Below are positions 11,381 to 21,330 of a stretch of 64,000 nt of DNA, one piece after another. The notes under the pieces were generated by a model that searched no databases, was not told where the DNA came from, and was given only the letters and a program-made list of their open reading frames with translations. Positions within the stretch are counted from its first letter, which is position 1. The number at the start of each line of letters is the position of its first letter. The position numbers and the translations under genes were made by a program. The DNA lies in the NCBI GenBank assembly GCA_030762935.1, contig CM060896.1:16793527-16857526 (forward strand), given 5' to 3'. The stretch comes from Hymenopus coronatus. Its lineage: Eukaryota; Arthropoda; Insecta; Mantodea; Hymenopodidae.

Positions 11381-11850
11381 GGCTTATTCTTCTATCTGCA
11401 TGCACTTAGAGATAAACATTAGCCCAAACGGTTTTGCTATGTATATCACAAGGAAAAATATAAATTTAAAATCCCAATGACCATTTTTGTGTACACTGTA
11501 TATTGGGAAAATCTAATTTGAATATTTTAAGCTACTGTCTTTACTCCCCCAGCAAGTTTACTTTCTTCTAATTCAAATTATTCATAAAACATATAATATT
11601 ATTTAGACAAAGTGAACATTTACATCAAACAAAATTAAGAGGAGTTATTATAATATTTCCAGTGTTGTAAAACTTGTACAATAGCAGCCATGTGAGTTCT
11701 TAATATATGATTTTTTTATTTTCCTTCACTTTAGTGAATATTTTTTAGGAATTTTTGGTAATTTGATGTAAATAGAAATAATATATTTATGTGAGATTGA
11801 TGTCAGTTTTTGTTCTTGTAAAATGATGTTACTTATGTAACTTATTACAG
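11381..11850. other. IFT172 intron 3' end, unannotated
   Basis: Ordinary AT-rich intron with no coding or repeat signal recognised apart from the polypyrimidine-poor splice acceptor at 11842-11850. Confidence 0.5.
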
Positions 11851-12129
11851 GCATTGCCCCTTGATGAACGTGGTTTGTATGAATCTGCTCTTTCATCTTA
11901 TGATGGTACCGGACCTGTAGCTGTGCCATGTGTTGTATCTGGATATCCATTATTATCCCAGCGTGGTCGTAATCCTGTGGAGTTCAAACGTCCTGGCAAA
12001 CAAGCCATCAGAGAAGACTGGAACAAGTTAACAATGGCTGCAAAATTGTCTCCTGAAACTCATATCAATGATGTTATTGCATTTATTGGTGATTGGTGTG
12101 GGGCAGCTCCGGGCTTTTCATTTCAGTGA
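11851..12129 (+). CDS. IFT172: IFT172 terminal coding exon
   Basis: The exon encodes 92 residues plus stop in phase 0: ALPLDERGLYESAL at the start, CVVSGYPLLSQRG and NPVEFKRPGKQAIREDWNKL in the middle, and IGDWCGAAPGFSFQ before TGA at 12127. This is the conserved extreme C-terminus of IFT172, including the SGYPVL and VEFKR blocks and the SFQ ending. The exon follows acceptor TTATTACAG and continues the frame of the 1752-1976 exon. The protein acts in ciliary transport; in insects cilia are limited mainly to sensory neurons and sperm. The exon appears intact. Confidence 0.92.
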   Translation, partial: ALPLDERGLYESALSSYDGTGPVAVPCVVSGYPLLSQRGRNPVEFKRPGKQAIREDWNKLTMAAKLSPETHINDVIAFIGDWCGAAPGFSFQ

Positions 12130-12690
12130 CACTGCAAACCATTCCTGAGGACTTCACAATTATATTAGAAAACTTCACTTGCATTAGTTCCAGAGGATTT
12201 CTACTTTATTTGCTCTCTATTTCTTTTCAAATTAAATTTTAGACACATACTTTGTTTTCTTGACAGTTATTTACAAGCATCAAAAAGGTATATATGATGT
12301 TCACCTAGATATGAATATTTATTAATATTTCCACAATGAAGTTAAGAGGGCACCAATTGTTAGCACCACAAACTGAGCTACCAGCTTTAATCTCACATTT
12401 TATACACAATACCTGAAAACAAAGGTTCAATATTTATATAGGAAATAATAGGGAACAAAACAAGAAAAAAGCTCGTTTAAACATAGGATCTAAAATGTAT
12501 ATCTTCTAGATATGGTTTTTTATTTTGTAAGAGCAGCAAGAAACAAATAAAGAGTTTTATACAAAAGGCTACAGTGGAAGTAGTATGGCATGAAACAAGA
12601 TAAACATTTCTTGTAACCATGTACAAAGGCTTTCATGGCCGGTGTTGATTGATAAAACATTAAAATGTTCTGGGCTGGAACGCCTTGGTC
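12130..12690 (+). other. IFT172 3' UTR and downstream region
   Basis: Non-coding. Possible polyadenylation signals are AATTAAA (about 12230) and CAAATAAAG (about 12545). The site used cannot be decided from sequence. Confidence 0.4.
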
Positions 12691-12699
12691 GAAGGGTAA

Positions 12700-14016
12700 A
12701 ATTATTAACACCCAACATTTCGGTCAACTCTTTGATTCCATTTTATAAGGGAGCACCCTAGGCAGCTACACAATGACTGCCAACCAGGCAACAAAACTTT
12801 GCTAGATGAGTAGAGGTTTATATGTGATGGGCTTGCAGTAGTGTGCCATTGCTGGTATCCAGGTGCAGTTAAGTTTAAATTATTCTTTTTATTTCTTATT
12901 GTTACAATATTTATAAATTACAATTGCTTCTCTATGAAAAAATAAAGAGGTGTTTGTTGAAGTAAAAAAAAAAAAGGAATTTTTGTTACACTGGTGTCAG
13001 TAGCAGGAATTATCGCCATGATGGAGAGCATGGTGAAAATTTTACTTGCTGAAATTAAGAAGTTAGACACATAAATGCAACTAGGAATGGATGAAATGAA
13101 AACGAACATGAGTGGAAAAATTGGAATGCAGCATGGACAAGATGGAAGAGAAGATGAAATGTGGAATGGAGAACCTGAAGGAGATAGCAAAGAAAATTGA
13201 TGAACGACTGGCTAGCATGGAGAAGGACAGGGAGAAAGTGGAAAATATTGAGGAAAAGGTGGAAGAACTTGGTGGATTAATGAAAGACCAAGACCAACAA
13301 TTTAATGTCTTGGAGGGAAGATATGACGGAAGCTCCAAAGAACTGAACACAATGGTGCAAAAGATGCTAGACGAAAGGCTGGAAGACATTAAGGTCGAGA
13401 CGGCAGGATGCAAAACAACACCTGCACACATCAAACCACCCAAGTTCGACAGAATATTCACTTTTGAAGTCTTCTGTCGAGAGTTTGCTGCTGTTACCAC
13501 CCACAATCGATGGTCATCAGAAGAGGAAGCCACACAACTGATAGCAAGCCTCCAGGGATGGGCAGCAGAAGTACTCAATGCAGTTCCGTTGGGGGTGAGA
13601 TTGGGGGGTTAGGGTGCCACTTTTCCTGCTGGCTTACCACTCCTCACCCATGACACCACCAGTTTAACTACAGCCAGTTAGGTATTTGGCTGGAAGCTGC
13701 GTTCTATCATGTGACCTGGAAGTCCTCCTGAGGCAGAACAGCTAGCAGTCAACTACTTGGAGAATCTCAAAAACCATCTTCGTGACATTCATGAGATGGC
13801 ATGTCAACACATATAGATAGCGGGGTATCGGATGTAGACCCACTATGACCAACAGGGCAACAGCCAAGGTTTCCCACAGGTTGATTTTGTGTTCTTTTAG
13901 AAGGTTCTTTGGCATCGAATTCACACATTGGAGAGTTATTTGTGAGCAGATTATAATCAGTTTGTTGAAAAAATAAAGAGTATTATTCATGTAAAAAAGA
14001 AAGAGTTTTTATTACA
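12700..14016 (+). mobile_element. Gypsy-like LTR retrotransposon, internally deleted
   Basis: A 5'-LTR end is suggested at 12990 (AATAAAGAGG...TTTTTGTTACA), followed directly by CTGGTGTCAGTAGCAGG, the usual leader/primer-binding region of insect Gypsy elements. A gag-like frame follows, then a short stretch resembling the end of an integrase (LAVNYLENLKNHLRDIHEMA, about 13742-13800). A second, similar LTR end lies at 14016 (AATAAAGAG...TTTTTATTACA). Protease, RT, RNase H and most of integrase are missing, so the copy is a deletion derivative. The starts of the LTRs cannot be placed with confidence. Confidence 0.55.
13081..13612 (+). pseudogene. Gag-like protein of Gypsy-type element, truncated
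   Basis: The 166-codon open frame from 13112 begins with a coiled-coil rich in Glu, Lys and Met (MDKMEEKMKCGMENLKEI, then DREKVENIEEKVEELGGL). It leads into HIKPPKFDRIFTFEVFCREF and HNRWSSEEEATQLIASLQG with AAEVLNAVP, the recognisable capsid start of arthropod Gypsy gag proteins. It is cut off after NAVPLG, where the typical sequence would continue. The frame also reaches upstream in another phase through AGIIAMMESMVKILLAEIKK. Role: structural capsid protein of the retrotransposon particle. Confidence 0.7.
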
Positions 14017-14636
14017 ATACAAATATACTTTGCTTTCATACATTCTCATTTAAACTATGGGATTGTATTGTGTGCTAATCCAGAGACAAAATCAATGTAA
14101 AGACCATAGAAATGTGCCATTTGAATAATTTGTAAACTACAAAAGATATATTTTTATAAATGTGTATAAAACACTAAATGATTTCTTGCTCTGTACAAAT
14201 ACGAATGCATTAAAACCATGAACATACACACACGGAAAATGTATATACTCATGTTATCTATAATGTATATTTTTTATCAATTTTAATATCTTTGTGAAAT
14301 TTATCTTACAAGTCGAGATAATTCTTGTTTTTCCAAGTCCTACCAAAACTACCAAATCTTGGAACCCTAGTAATTCTTGATTAAGCGTTCTATATACAAA
14401 GTCTAGTTTTTTATTAAGTCTGAATTCCGTCCTCTCCAGATTTCTGTTATGTACCATATTTATCTGAATACAAAACGACCCCCATTTTTCAGAACTTAAT
14501 TTTGGAATTTAGCATGTCTATATAAAAAGATACACTTTAATGTTTAAATAAAATTTAAAGTTTTGCCACATATTTTGAACGAAATAATGGACAGTTGAGC
14601 AGGTTAAGCCCCTAATTAGTATTATTTTTTTATTTA
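14017..14636. other. Unassigned AT-rich sequence
   Basis: No gene recognised. At 14450-14490 the string TATTTATCTGAATACAAAAC followed by GACCCCC resembles terminal sequences of pogo/Tigger-like DNA transposons, but no partner end was found. Confidence 0.35.
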
Positions 14637-15105
14637 ATTTGAATTTGTGCGGAAATTCACGTTTTGAGCCGTTGACGGAGAGGAGAGCATGGAAATGTAC
14701 AACGTGGCGGTGGATCTGCCGGAAGCGTAACTGTAAGACGATGATTGATATCATTTTATACGTATACAACATAACACATCGTATTTTTATTTATTTATTT
14801 TTTTTTTATTATTATTAACCTAATTTGAAATTGCGCAGAGAGAAACGAGAAGGGAGAACGGAAATGTACCGGTATGTCTCTGTTCGGTAGTGACGACGAC
14901 AGCTTAGCTCTAACGACGATTACGAATACGATTTTAAATTAAGACAACATACTTAATATAATATATCGAATACGTTTTACACAATTCGAATTTGCGCGTA
15001 AATTCGTGTTTAGAGCGGGAGATACGAAGAGGAGTGTACAGAGAGTGTGGAACGTGTGCGATAGTAGAACGTGACGACAGCAGAACTTTGTTCTATATAT
15101 AAAAC
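14637..15105 (+). repeat. Three diverged tandem copies, about 170-180 bp each
   Basis: Units start near 14637, 14818 and 14986. Each opens with AATTTGAATTTGTGCGGAAATT-like sequence (variants AATTTGAAATTGCGCAGAG and AATTCGAATTTGCGCGTAAATT). Each then has a GAGAGGAGAGCATGGAAATGTAC-like purine block, a GACGATGAT/GACGACGACAG block and an AT-rich end with ACAACATA. The third copy is truncated where the next repeat begins. Confidence 0.65.
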
Positions 15106-15191
15106 TTCAGTTTTACTTCCTCTAGCACACGCATACAATGTGCATAGTTAGAGAAGGCACTGTAATTTCTTCTCGATTAGATGAAGTAAAT

Positions 15192-15192
<1 letters not shown>

Positions 15193-15260
<68 letters not shown>
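15193..15260. repeat. Poly(T) tract, about 67 nt
   Basis: Uninterrupted T run lying inside the repeat copy A, between its palindromic head and its body; the other copies lack it. Confidence 0.97.
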
Positions 15261-15265
<5 letters not shown>

Positions 15266-15839
15266 AACGTGTGTATGGACAACTTAACTGAGAAATGAAA
15301 ATGTATTTAATATCAAGCTTTCGATATCTTCCGAGGATGTGGCACTAAAATTTTCAGGAAACTCCCTCCCATCCCCAAACCATTCTTTATATGGAGCATT
15401 TTTTTTTAAATGTTATTTGCTCAAAAATGTCGAACGATTTCTATTAAAATGTGTTTAAATATGTTCTTGACAAACAAAATGCAGCAAGCTATTTTCTGGG
15501 AATCGTCTTTGAAGACCTCTTCATTCTGGATGACTTTTGTATAACTGGTCAATTAAAAGAGAGAGACAAAAACTTGCTACACAAAAAATATACCATCGCT
15601 AAAACACATACTTGATGTCATATATACAGAGTTAACCATTTCCAAGATATTCCTTGTTGGATTCAATTTTAAACCACTTACATTTTTTCAACGAAAAGAT
15701 CTTTCATTTCATAACTTTTGTTTTACTCCTGATCATGGAAAGAGAACCGAGTTTCAATTGTTCACATAGCGAGAGCTTTTAAAAGATTTGACTATTGTTT
15801 TAGCCTAGTGTATTCCATAATTTCCCTTCTACTTGCAAG

Positions 15840-16378
15840 ACCGAGCAGGATGGCTCAAACAGTTTCATCTATGGCCTACATTCGGGAGATCATGGTTCAG
15901 TCCACGTAGCCGGCCTACCTGACCCATGGGTTTTTCAGGGGCTACTCCAGGTTAGCAGGTGATGCTGGGTGGGTTCATTACATCCCCGAGTTTTCTAGCC
16001 CTTCAATTATTTCCTGTTACCATAATTTCTTAATTACCTCTTTCAGGGTTGAAGGGCCAGGTGATGTGTTCGGCAGGTTGCACTTGATTGGAGATTTGCA
16101 CATTGTAAAAGGTTATACAGGGATCATCATTGGGAACAATCAGTCGCTCCCGACTGGTCCCTGTCTTCGAATTTCAGGGCTTCCTCTGGGGGCTCGTGAG
16201 CAGGACCTAGGACAGCGTAGGAGTGTTCCAACTGTAGCCAATATTGACTCCATCAATGATTATGACTCTTGTCATCCAGATCTGGTCCCCCTTCGGATCT
16301 CTCCCTGGGATCATGCACAAGGGCCATGTTTGGTACTCTGGTCCTGGGGCCCTGTCCGCGACTTAACCTAATCCTAAT
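15840..16378 (+). mobile_element. Long SINE-like element (539 bp) with 11-bp target duplication
   Basis: The insertion is bounded by CTACTTGCAAG (15829-15839) and CTACTTACAAG (16379-16389). The uninterrupted repeat copy at 40424 reads through this site once, so the borders are firm. The head GCAGGATGGCTCAAACAG and GGTTCAGTCC are A- and B-box-like, suggesting a tRNA-derived RNA polymerase III promoter. A related copy lies at 60586 onward. The open frame inside it has no recognised product. Confidence 0.65.
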
Positions 16379-16609
16379 CTACTTACAAGGAAGCAAGTAG
16401 TAGGACAATTTCTGCTAATGTTTATCTCGATTAGCATGAAGTTGGCAAAAGAATATTTTTTTTTTTTTTTAAGAGTAGTGTGTTTGCAGGACGGGTAGAA
16501 AAAGTCATGTGTATGGATAACATCATTTTTTTTTTTTTTTTGTCTTAGCCTAACACGACTTTGCACCAACCATTATTATCAACTTATGTTGTATGAGATA
16601 TTGGTTGTG

Positions 16610-16910
16610 TAAAAATCGCTTAAAAGGTATATAGTGCAGTTTACAGCCTGAAACTCCTGAATATTACAGAAAATTTTCAATCCTTGATCCTTAATTTTTT
16701 TTTTTTATGCTTCTGGACTTCTGGTGATTCAAATAAGCCCTGAACAACAGTTTTTTCTTTAAATCGCTTTAATTGGTACATGGGTGCAGTTTACAACCTG
16801 GAACTCCAGAATATTTCAGAACATTTTTGATATTGAACCTTCATCTTTTAATGTTTCTAAACAAAGGTTGTTTCAAAATCGGTTAAAATGGTATATACGT
16901 GAGTAGATAT
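16610..16910 (+). repeat. Tandem diverged repeats, about 140-150 bp period
   Basis: AAATCGCTTAAAAGGTATAT (16612), AAATCGCTTTAATTGGTACAT (16763) and AAATCGGTTAAAATGGTATAT (16877) start successive units. The first two also share GTGCAGTTTACA(G/A)CCTG(A/G)AACTCC and GAATATT(A/T)CAGAA. Nothing coding. Confidence 0.6.
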
Positions 16911-17226
16911 GTTTTGTGTGTCCTAGCACAACCTTTCCAAGTCCCGTCTTTTAAATTGAAATAACCGATTTTAGTCTAAAATCAGCCTTTAAAATATAAA
17001 TAACCGAATCTAAACAACTTTTTCTAAAATTAATCTTTCGTGTACAAATAGCCGTAAAATCCCAAAAGGACCGATTTTAGTCAAAACTAAAAATGCGACT
17101 TTGCGCCCATCATTGAAATAGTGACATATTGTATATAAGTGATATTTTCAACTACTTTCAATGAGAACATTCTAGATCATGAAATGTAACTGTTTTTTTT
17201 TATTTAATAATTTTTTTCCTTTATAA

Positions 17227-17665
17227 ATGGAAGGTTTTAAAAAGTGCAAAAGCTGCGAAGTGGAGAAGCCATTAGATGATTTTGATTCACATAAGTACAC
17301 AAGGGATAAGCATACAATTTTTTGTAAAGAATGTGGGAAAAATCGCCAAAAAAGTGTATAATGTGGGAAATACGTTTCAGCTTGCTATTACAAGAAGCAT
17401 TTAAAGATAGTATCCCATGACGAACAAACTTAAGTATTGAACAGTGATGAAGAACAAATAATTGTTTAGGTTTCTGAACATACAAAGAGAGGTATAAACT
17501 GTCAAGAAATTAAAGATATCGTTACTTTTTATTTGAATGCTACATCTAAGGACAAACGCTCAAGTAAATGTAATGTTTGTCTTCAGGAATATTATAGACA
17601 AAGTTGGTTGCTTAAAAAGATCATAGAACGTAATGATTTAAATTCAAATTCATTTTTGTTGTTTT
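17227..17665 (+). pseudogene. Zinc-ribbon-like protein of the PolB element, broken
   Basis: From ATG at 17227 the frame reads a CKSCEVEKPLDDF unit followed by TRDKHTIFCKECGK, a CxxC...CxxC zinc-binding arrangement common in small phage-like and Polinton-associated proteins. A stop at 17359 ends it. A second cysteine pair unit (SKCNVCLQEYYRQ, about 17565) appears further on in another frame. It lies just upstream of the SAP-domain and polymerase pieces, so it was probably part of the same element. Function is unknown beyond nucleic-acid binding by analogy. Confidence 0.45.
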
Positions 17666-17696
17666 AAAAATCTAGTGATTTTTTTCCCCTAACAAA

Positions 17697-18162
17697 TGGA
17701 CCGTTTCACAGTCGCTCAACTTCGTGATTATTGCAGAAGAATTAATCTGAAGGGATAATTCCTGCTTTAGAAAGGCTGATTTAATTACATTTATTATTAA
17801 CCATCATCAGAAGGTGAACAATTTTTGGAAAGAATTACCATTTTATTACGCAAAAAACGATGATGAAATGTTTAAAAAAAGATGAAACTAAGCAATTGAA
17901 AGCTATATTTCCATTTTCTAACAATGTATTTCGGAACCAAAAAGATGATGAAACTAAGAAATTGAAAGTTATTTTTCCATTCTCTAACAATGTATTTGGG
18001 AAGAAAAAATATATAAAAACGATTAATCAATATCTAGTTAACAAAGCATTTGAGAATAGATTACAAACTCTAAATTTTGAGAACAATCTAAACGTGCTTG
18101 ATCCAGTTTTTTTTTTTTTTTTTTCTTGGATGCTTCGAAAGGAAAGATTATTAAGACTTTGA
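17697..18162 (+). pseudogene. SAP-domain protein of the PolB element, with internal duplication
   Basis: Starting at 17697 the frame gives RFTVAQLRDYCRRINLKG, a SAP-type DNA-binding helix motif, interrupted by stops soon after. From 17860 a 100-codon frame carries two near-identical 22-residue units: DETKQLKAIFPFSNNVF and DETKKLKVIFPFSNNVF, from a 66-bp in-frame tandem duplication (17881 and 17947). A T run at 18105-18124 disrupts the remainder. SAP domains occur near polymerase genes in Polinton-like elements, usually as DNA-binding modules. Confidence 0.45.
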
Positions 18163-18289
18163 AAGATCAGTGAAAAATATATTGCGGTCTAAAATTTAAC
18201 CTTCACCTTTTTGCGAATACAAAATGCAAACAAACGAAAAAGTAGAAGAATTTGCATTTCAGACAACATTTCACAGTCACTAGAGAAAG

Positions 18290-20140
18290 TCATGTGGTTA
18301 TAAAATTTAAATATACTAAACGAGATATTTTAACAAATATGACTAATCTTTAAGCATGAGGATCTGGTTGGCCATTGAATAGAATTAATACTATACAATT
18401 AGCAATTAACAGAAATTTCCCATTAAGAGGTTCATCATATGTCGAATTACCAGCAAAAATAAGAAATAAGAAAGCATGTGTTAATGTAAAAAATAACGAC
18501 CAAAAATTTCTTCTATGGCTTCTGCATTAAATCCAGGATATAGAAATCTAGATAGTACAAGTCATTATAAAGAATATATGACAGAACTTGAAGAAAAATT
18601 ACTAAATATTTCGTTTCCGGTTGAAATTGACAATATTCCAAAAATTGAAACAAGAATTGATATATCTATTAATGTCTACTCATTTGACGAAAAATATAAC
18701 GTGTATTCAATAAAGATTACGCAATGTAAGAAAGAGAAGCATATAAATCTTTATTTCAAGCAGGAAAGCACTTCACACTATTGTTGGATGAAACAATTAT
18801 CTAAACTTGTTTCCAGTCAAATTTCCAAGCACACAGAAGTAAAGCATATTTGTGATATGTGTTTACTTCATTATAGCAGTTAAGAAAAACTGGATGATCA
18901 CATAAAAAATTGCTTAATTAACAAACCAGTAAGGATTGAACCAGGAGAAGGCTCATATGTAAGTTTCGAAAAATACCAACATACGCAAAAGATTCCATTT
19001 GTTATTTATGATGACTTTGAATCTGCATACATAATGAAGTGTCAAAAGCATGAACCAAGTGGTTTCTGTTATTATATCAAGTACATAAATGGACATTATA
19101 AAGATCCTGTTGTGTATCATGGGCCAAATTGTCATAAAAAAAGTTATCGAATATATGAAAGAATAGGTAGAAAGAATTGAAAGAATTTATTTCGAAATTA
19201 AGAAATGAAACAATTACGCCCCAAGAACAATCAAGATATGCAAGATCAAAAGAATGTACATCGTATAAACGCCATTATTCACAATAGAATAAAAAGGTTC
19301 GTCACCATGATCATTTGACTGGAAAATATATACATCCACTATTTAATAGTTGTAACTTAAAACTAAAGCATCCCTCGTTTGTTCCAGTTTATCTACATAA
19401 TTTATCTGGATATGACTCTCATTTGTTTGTAAAAGAATTTGGTTGTGACAAAAAGGAAATACAGTTAATACGAAACAATGAAGGAAGATAGATATATTAG
19501 TTTCGGAAAGAGTACGGAAAATTTGAAAATGAAATTTATCGATACATTTGTCGATATCTTTAAGTTTATAGCTTCTTCACTGGATAAACTGTCATCAAAT
19601 TTAAGAAAAGATCAAATGACAACCATAAGAATTTTTTTCCGGAGAACTGTTTAATCTAGTGATCAGAAAAGACGTTTATCCTTATGATTACATGGATTCT
19701 TGGAAGAAATTTGAAGAAACACAACGTCCTCCAAAAGAAGAATTTTATAACAACCTGACTGACTGTGTTGTAAGTGAAGAAGATTATGAACATGCAAAAC
19801 TAGTTTGGGAAAAGTTTAATCTGAAAAATCTTGGTGAATATCATGACCTTTATCTCAAAACTGATGTATTGTTACCGGCCGATGTGTTTGAACATTTTAG
19901 AAAAACTTGCATAAAAGCTTATGATTTGGATCCTTCTTGATACTTTACAGCACCCGGTTAATCTTGGGGCGCAATGTTAAAAGTAACTGGCAAACCTCTC
20001 GAATTATTACATGATTATGATATGATTTTAATGATTGAAAAAGGAATAAGAGGAGGAATTTCACAATGTTGTAAAATATATGTGAAGGCAAACAATAAGT
20101 AAATGAAAGACTATGATGTTCAATTTTTATTGGTTTAATT
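18290..20140 (+). pseudogene. Protein-primed-type DNA polymerase B (DNA_pol_B_2), truncated
   Basis: Broken frames follow the order of a family B polymerase of the DNA_pol_B_2 class widespread in arthropod virus-like elements. A FLLW motif is near 18505, then a Cys/His segment HICDMCLLHYSS (18850). The exonuclease ExoI motif VIYDDFESAY is near 19000. Next are LYHPLFN-type and VYLHNLSGYDSHLFV (19390-19430), then the TP-region block FIDTFVDIFKFIASSLDKLS. Downstream comes the palm-proximal VYPYDYMDSWKKFEE, followed by YLKTDVLLPADVFEHF (19850-19890). The copy stops at about 20135 where a SINE-like element intervenes, so palm motifs with the catalytic aspartates are missing. It is distinct in sequence from the polymerase of the Maverick at 41-45 kb. 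Confidence 0.75.
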
Positions 20141-20335
20141 GTTTTTTTTTTTTTTTCAAACAAGTCGTGTGTAGGATAGGAATTGAATAGGAGAGTCAGA
20201 CTGAAAAATCCAATACCATAGCCGGGATTTGAACCACGGATCTCCCGGCCTTAGCCGGTTGTTCTATCACTGAGCTACCATGGCATTGAATTTCTCAACT
20301 GACTCGCGTGTTTCCCGACACCATAAACGTGATCT
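20140..20335 (-). mobile_element. tRNA-derived SINE, minus strand
   Basis: The minus strand reads GGTAGCTCAGTGATAGAAC (A box) followed by GGTTCAAATCCCGGC (B box) at about 20277-20222. A T-rich stretch at 20142-20158 represents the element's A tail. The acceptor-like GCCATGGTAGC does not pair well, so it is not a functional tRNA gene. It terminates the polymerase remnant. Confidence 0.7.
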
Positions 20336-20730
20336 CAAATTATTTTCAGATGACAACCCCAATGGAGTTGTAAGTTCCAGGATTCATAGTAGAGCCTACT
20401 ATTACGGTCAATATTAAGCAAATTGACCACAATTGTTGGCTATACTATGAAGTTTAACTCTACCTATTAAACAAGTAGCGTTTTTTTTTTTTTTTGTTTT
20501 TTTTTGTTTTTTTTTTTTTTTTTTTTGCAATAGAGAAAGCTAATCTATCCTAACGTTTCAAAACATTCGAAAAGGGGCCTCTGCGACATTAAATACAAGA
20601 CTGTGTAATGAAATGCATATGAAGCCGCATTAGACACATATTGTATTAGACAGGTGCTTAAAATGTATTTCTTGTTCATAAAAATTATGTATACTATAAA
20701 TATCAATTGATTGATTTTATTTTTCAGAAG
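20336..20730. other. Unassigned, with T/G-rich low-complexity tract
   Basis: No gene recognised. 20480-20526 is a T run broken by single G residues. Confidence 0.4.
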
Positions 20731-20732
20731 GC

Positions 20733-21330
20733 TCCAAAATGTACTCAAGGGTGCAACAAGTAATTATAAACGTACCACTGGGGAAACGAATTATATTGCT
20801 GTCTTTAGGTTTCCTTCAGATGCAGAGTGGCACTTTGGTTGAAATATCTACCAAGAAAAGACTGGAAGACATTCAAACATTCTGTGGTGTGTATAAAACA
20901 TTTTGAAGAAAAGGACTTAACCTATGTTGATATTTCAATAGACAAAGAGAGGAATGTGCAGGAATTCCCTAAAAATAGAAAAGCAATTCTTTGAACATTT
21001 CCCGGTTTGCCACAGCACTTGAGCAAACCAAGCACTTCTGCAAGAGTGGATTCTTCTTCAAGAAAAGAACCTTTGCAGAGACTAGAAAAGCAGCAGAATC
21101 AGTTGTTGGAGAAAGATAATATAAATTTTTCTGTGAATTTCTTGCAGGAATAGAAGAGCTGAAAAACCATATGAGTGATAAGTGGAAACTTTTTATAGAC
21201 AATGGTTTTGCGTGTTTAGATTTTGAAACCATTCCCAGTGTTAAAATATTTGCTTATATGGGAATTCAAGTCTGTGCAGATGTTCTTCTCAGTTCTCTTG
21301 GATAATTTCAGCTTCAAATGTGGTCGCAGC
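20733..21330 (+). pseudogene. THAP-domain protein remnant (P-element-like or host THAP)
   Basis: Pieces in several frames follow the C2CH THAP zinc finger. They run KCTQGCNK at 20737, then VFRFPSDAE, then the later VCIKHFEEKDLTYVDIS (Cys/His-HF signature, about 20890-20935). FPGLPQHLSKPSTSARVDSS and a Lys/Gln-rich LEKQQNQLLEKDNI coiled-coil follow. THAP fingers bind DNA at the N-terminus of P-element transposases and host factors. No catalytic transposase part could be recognised afterwards. Multiple stops and shifts mark it as dead. Confidence 0.6.

Larger units (their letters stand above)
1977..11850 (+). other. IFT172: IFT172 last intron, about 9.9 kb, packed with transposons
   Basis: Donor GTAATA at 1977 and acceptor TTATTACAG at 11842-11850 define a 9,874-bp intron. 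It contains a CT microsatellite, a KIAA1586-like hAT remnant (-), a non-LTR retrotransposon (-), Penelope-like pieces and an LTR-like segment. All the longer transposon coding frames apart from the 9.4-10.1 kb Penelope-like piece are antisense to the host gene. Confidence 0.85.
15113..16550 (+). repeat. Palindrome-bearing repeat family, copy A (with nested SINE)
   Basis: It starts with a degenerate version of the palindromic motif (ACGCATACAATGTGCATAG, 15130-15150) flanked by ACTTCCTCTAG and GAGAAGGCACTG. It continues with ATCTTCCGAGGATGTGGCAC and CTCCCTCCCATCCCC, and ends near GAAAAAGTCATGTGTATGG (16497-16520). The same order of blocks occurs in copies at 39711-40576 and, inverted, 53215-54048. 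A 68-nt poly(T) run (15193-15260) and a 539-bp SINE-like insertion (15840-16378) interrupt it. Confidence 0.7.
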
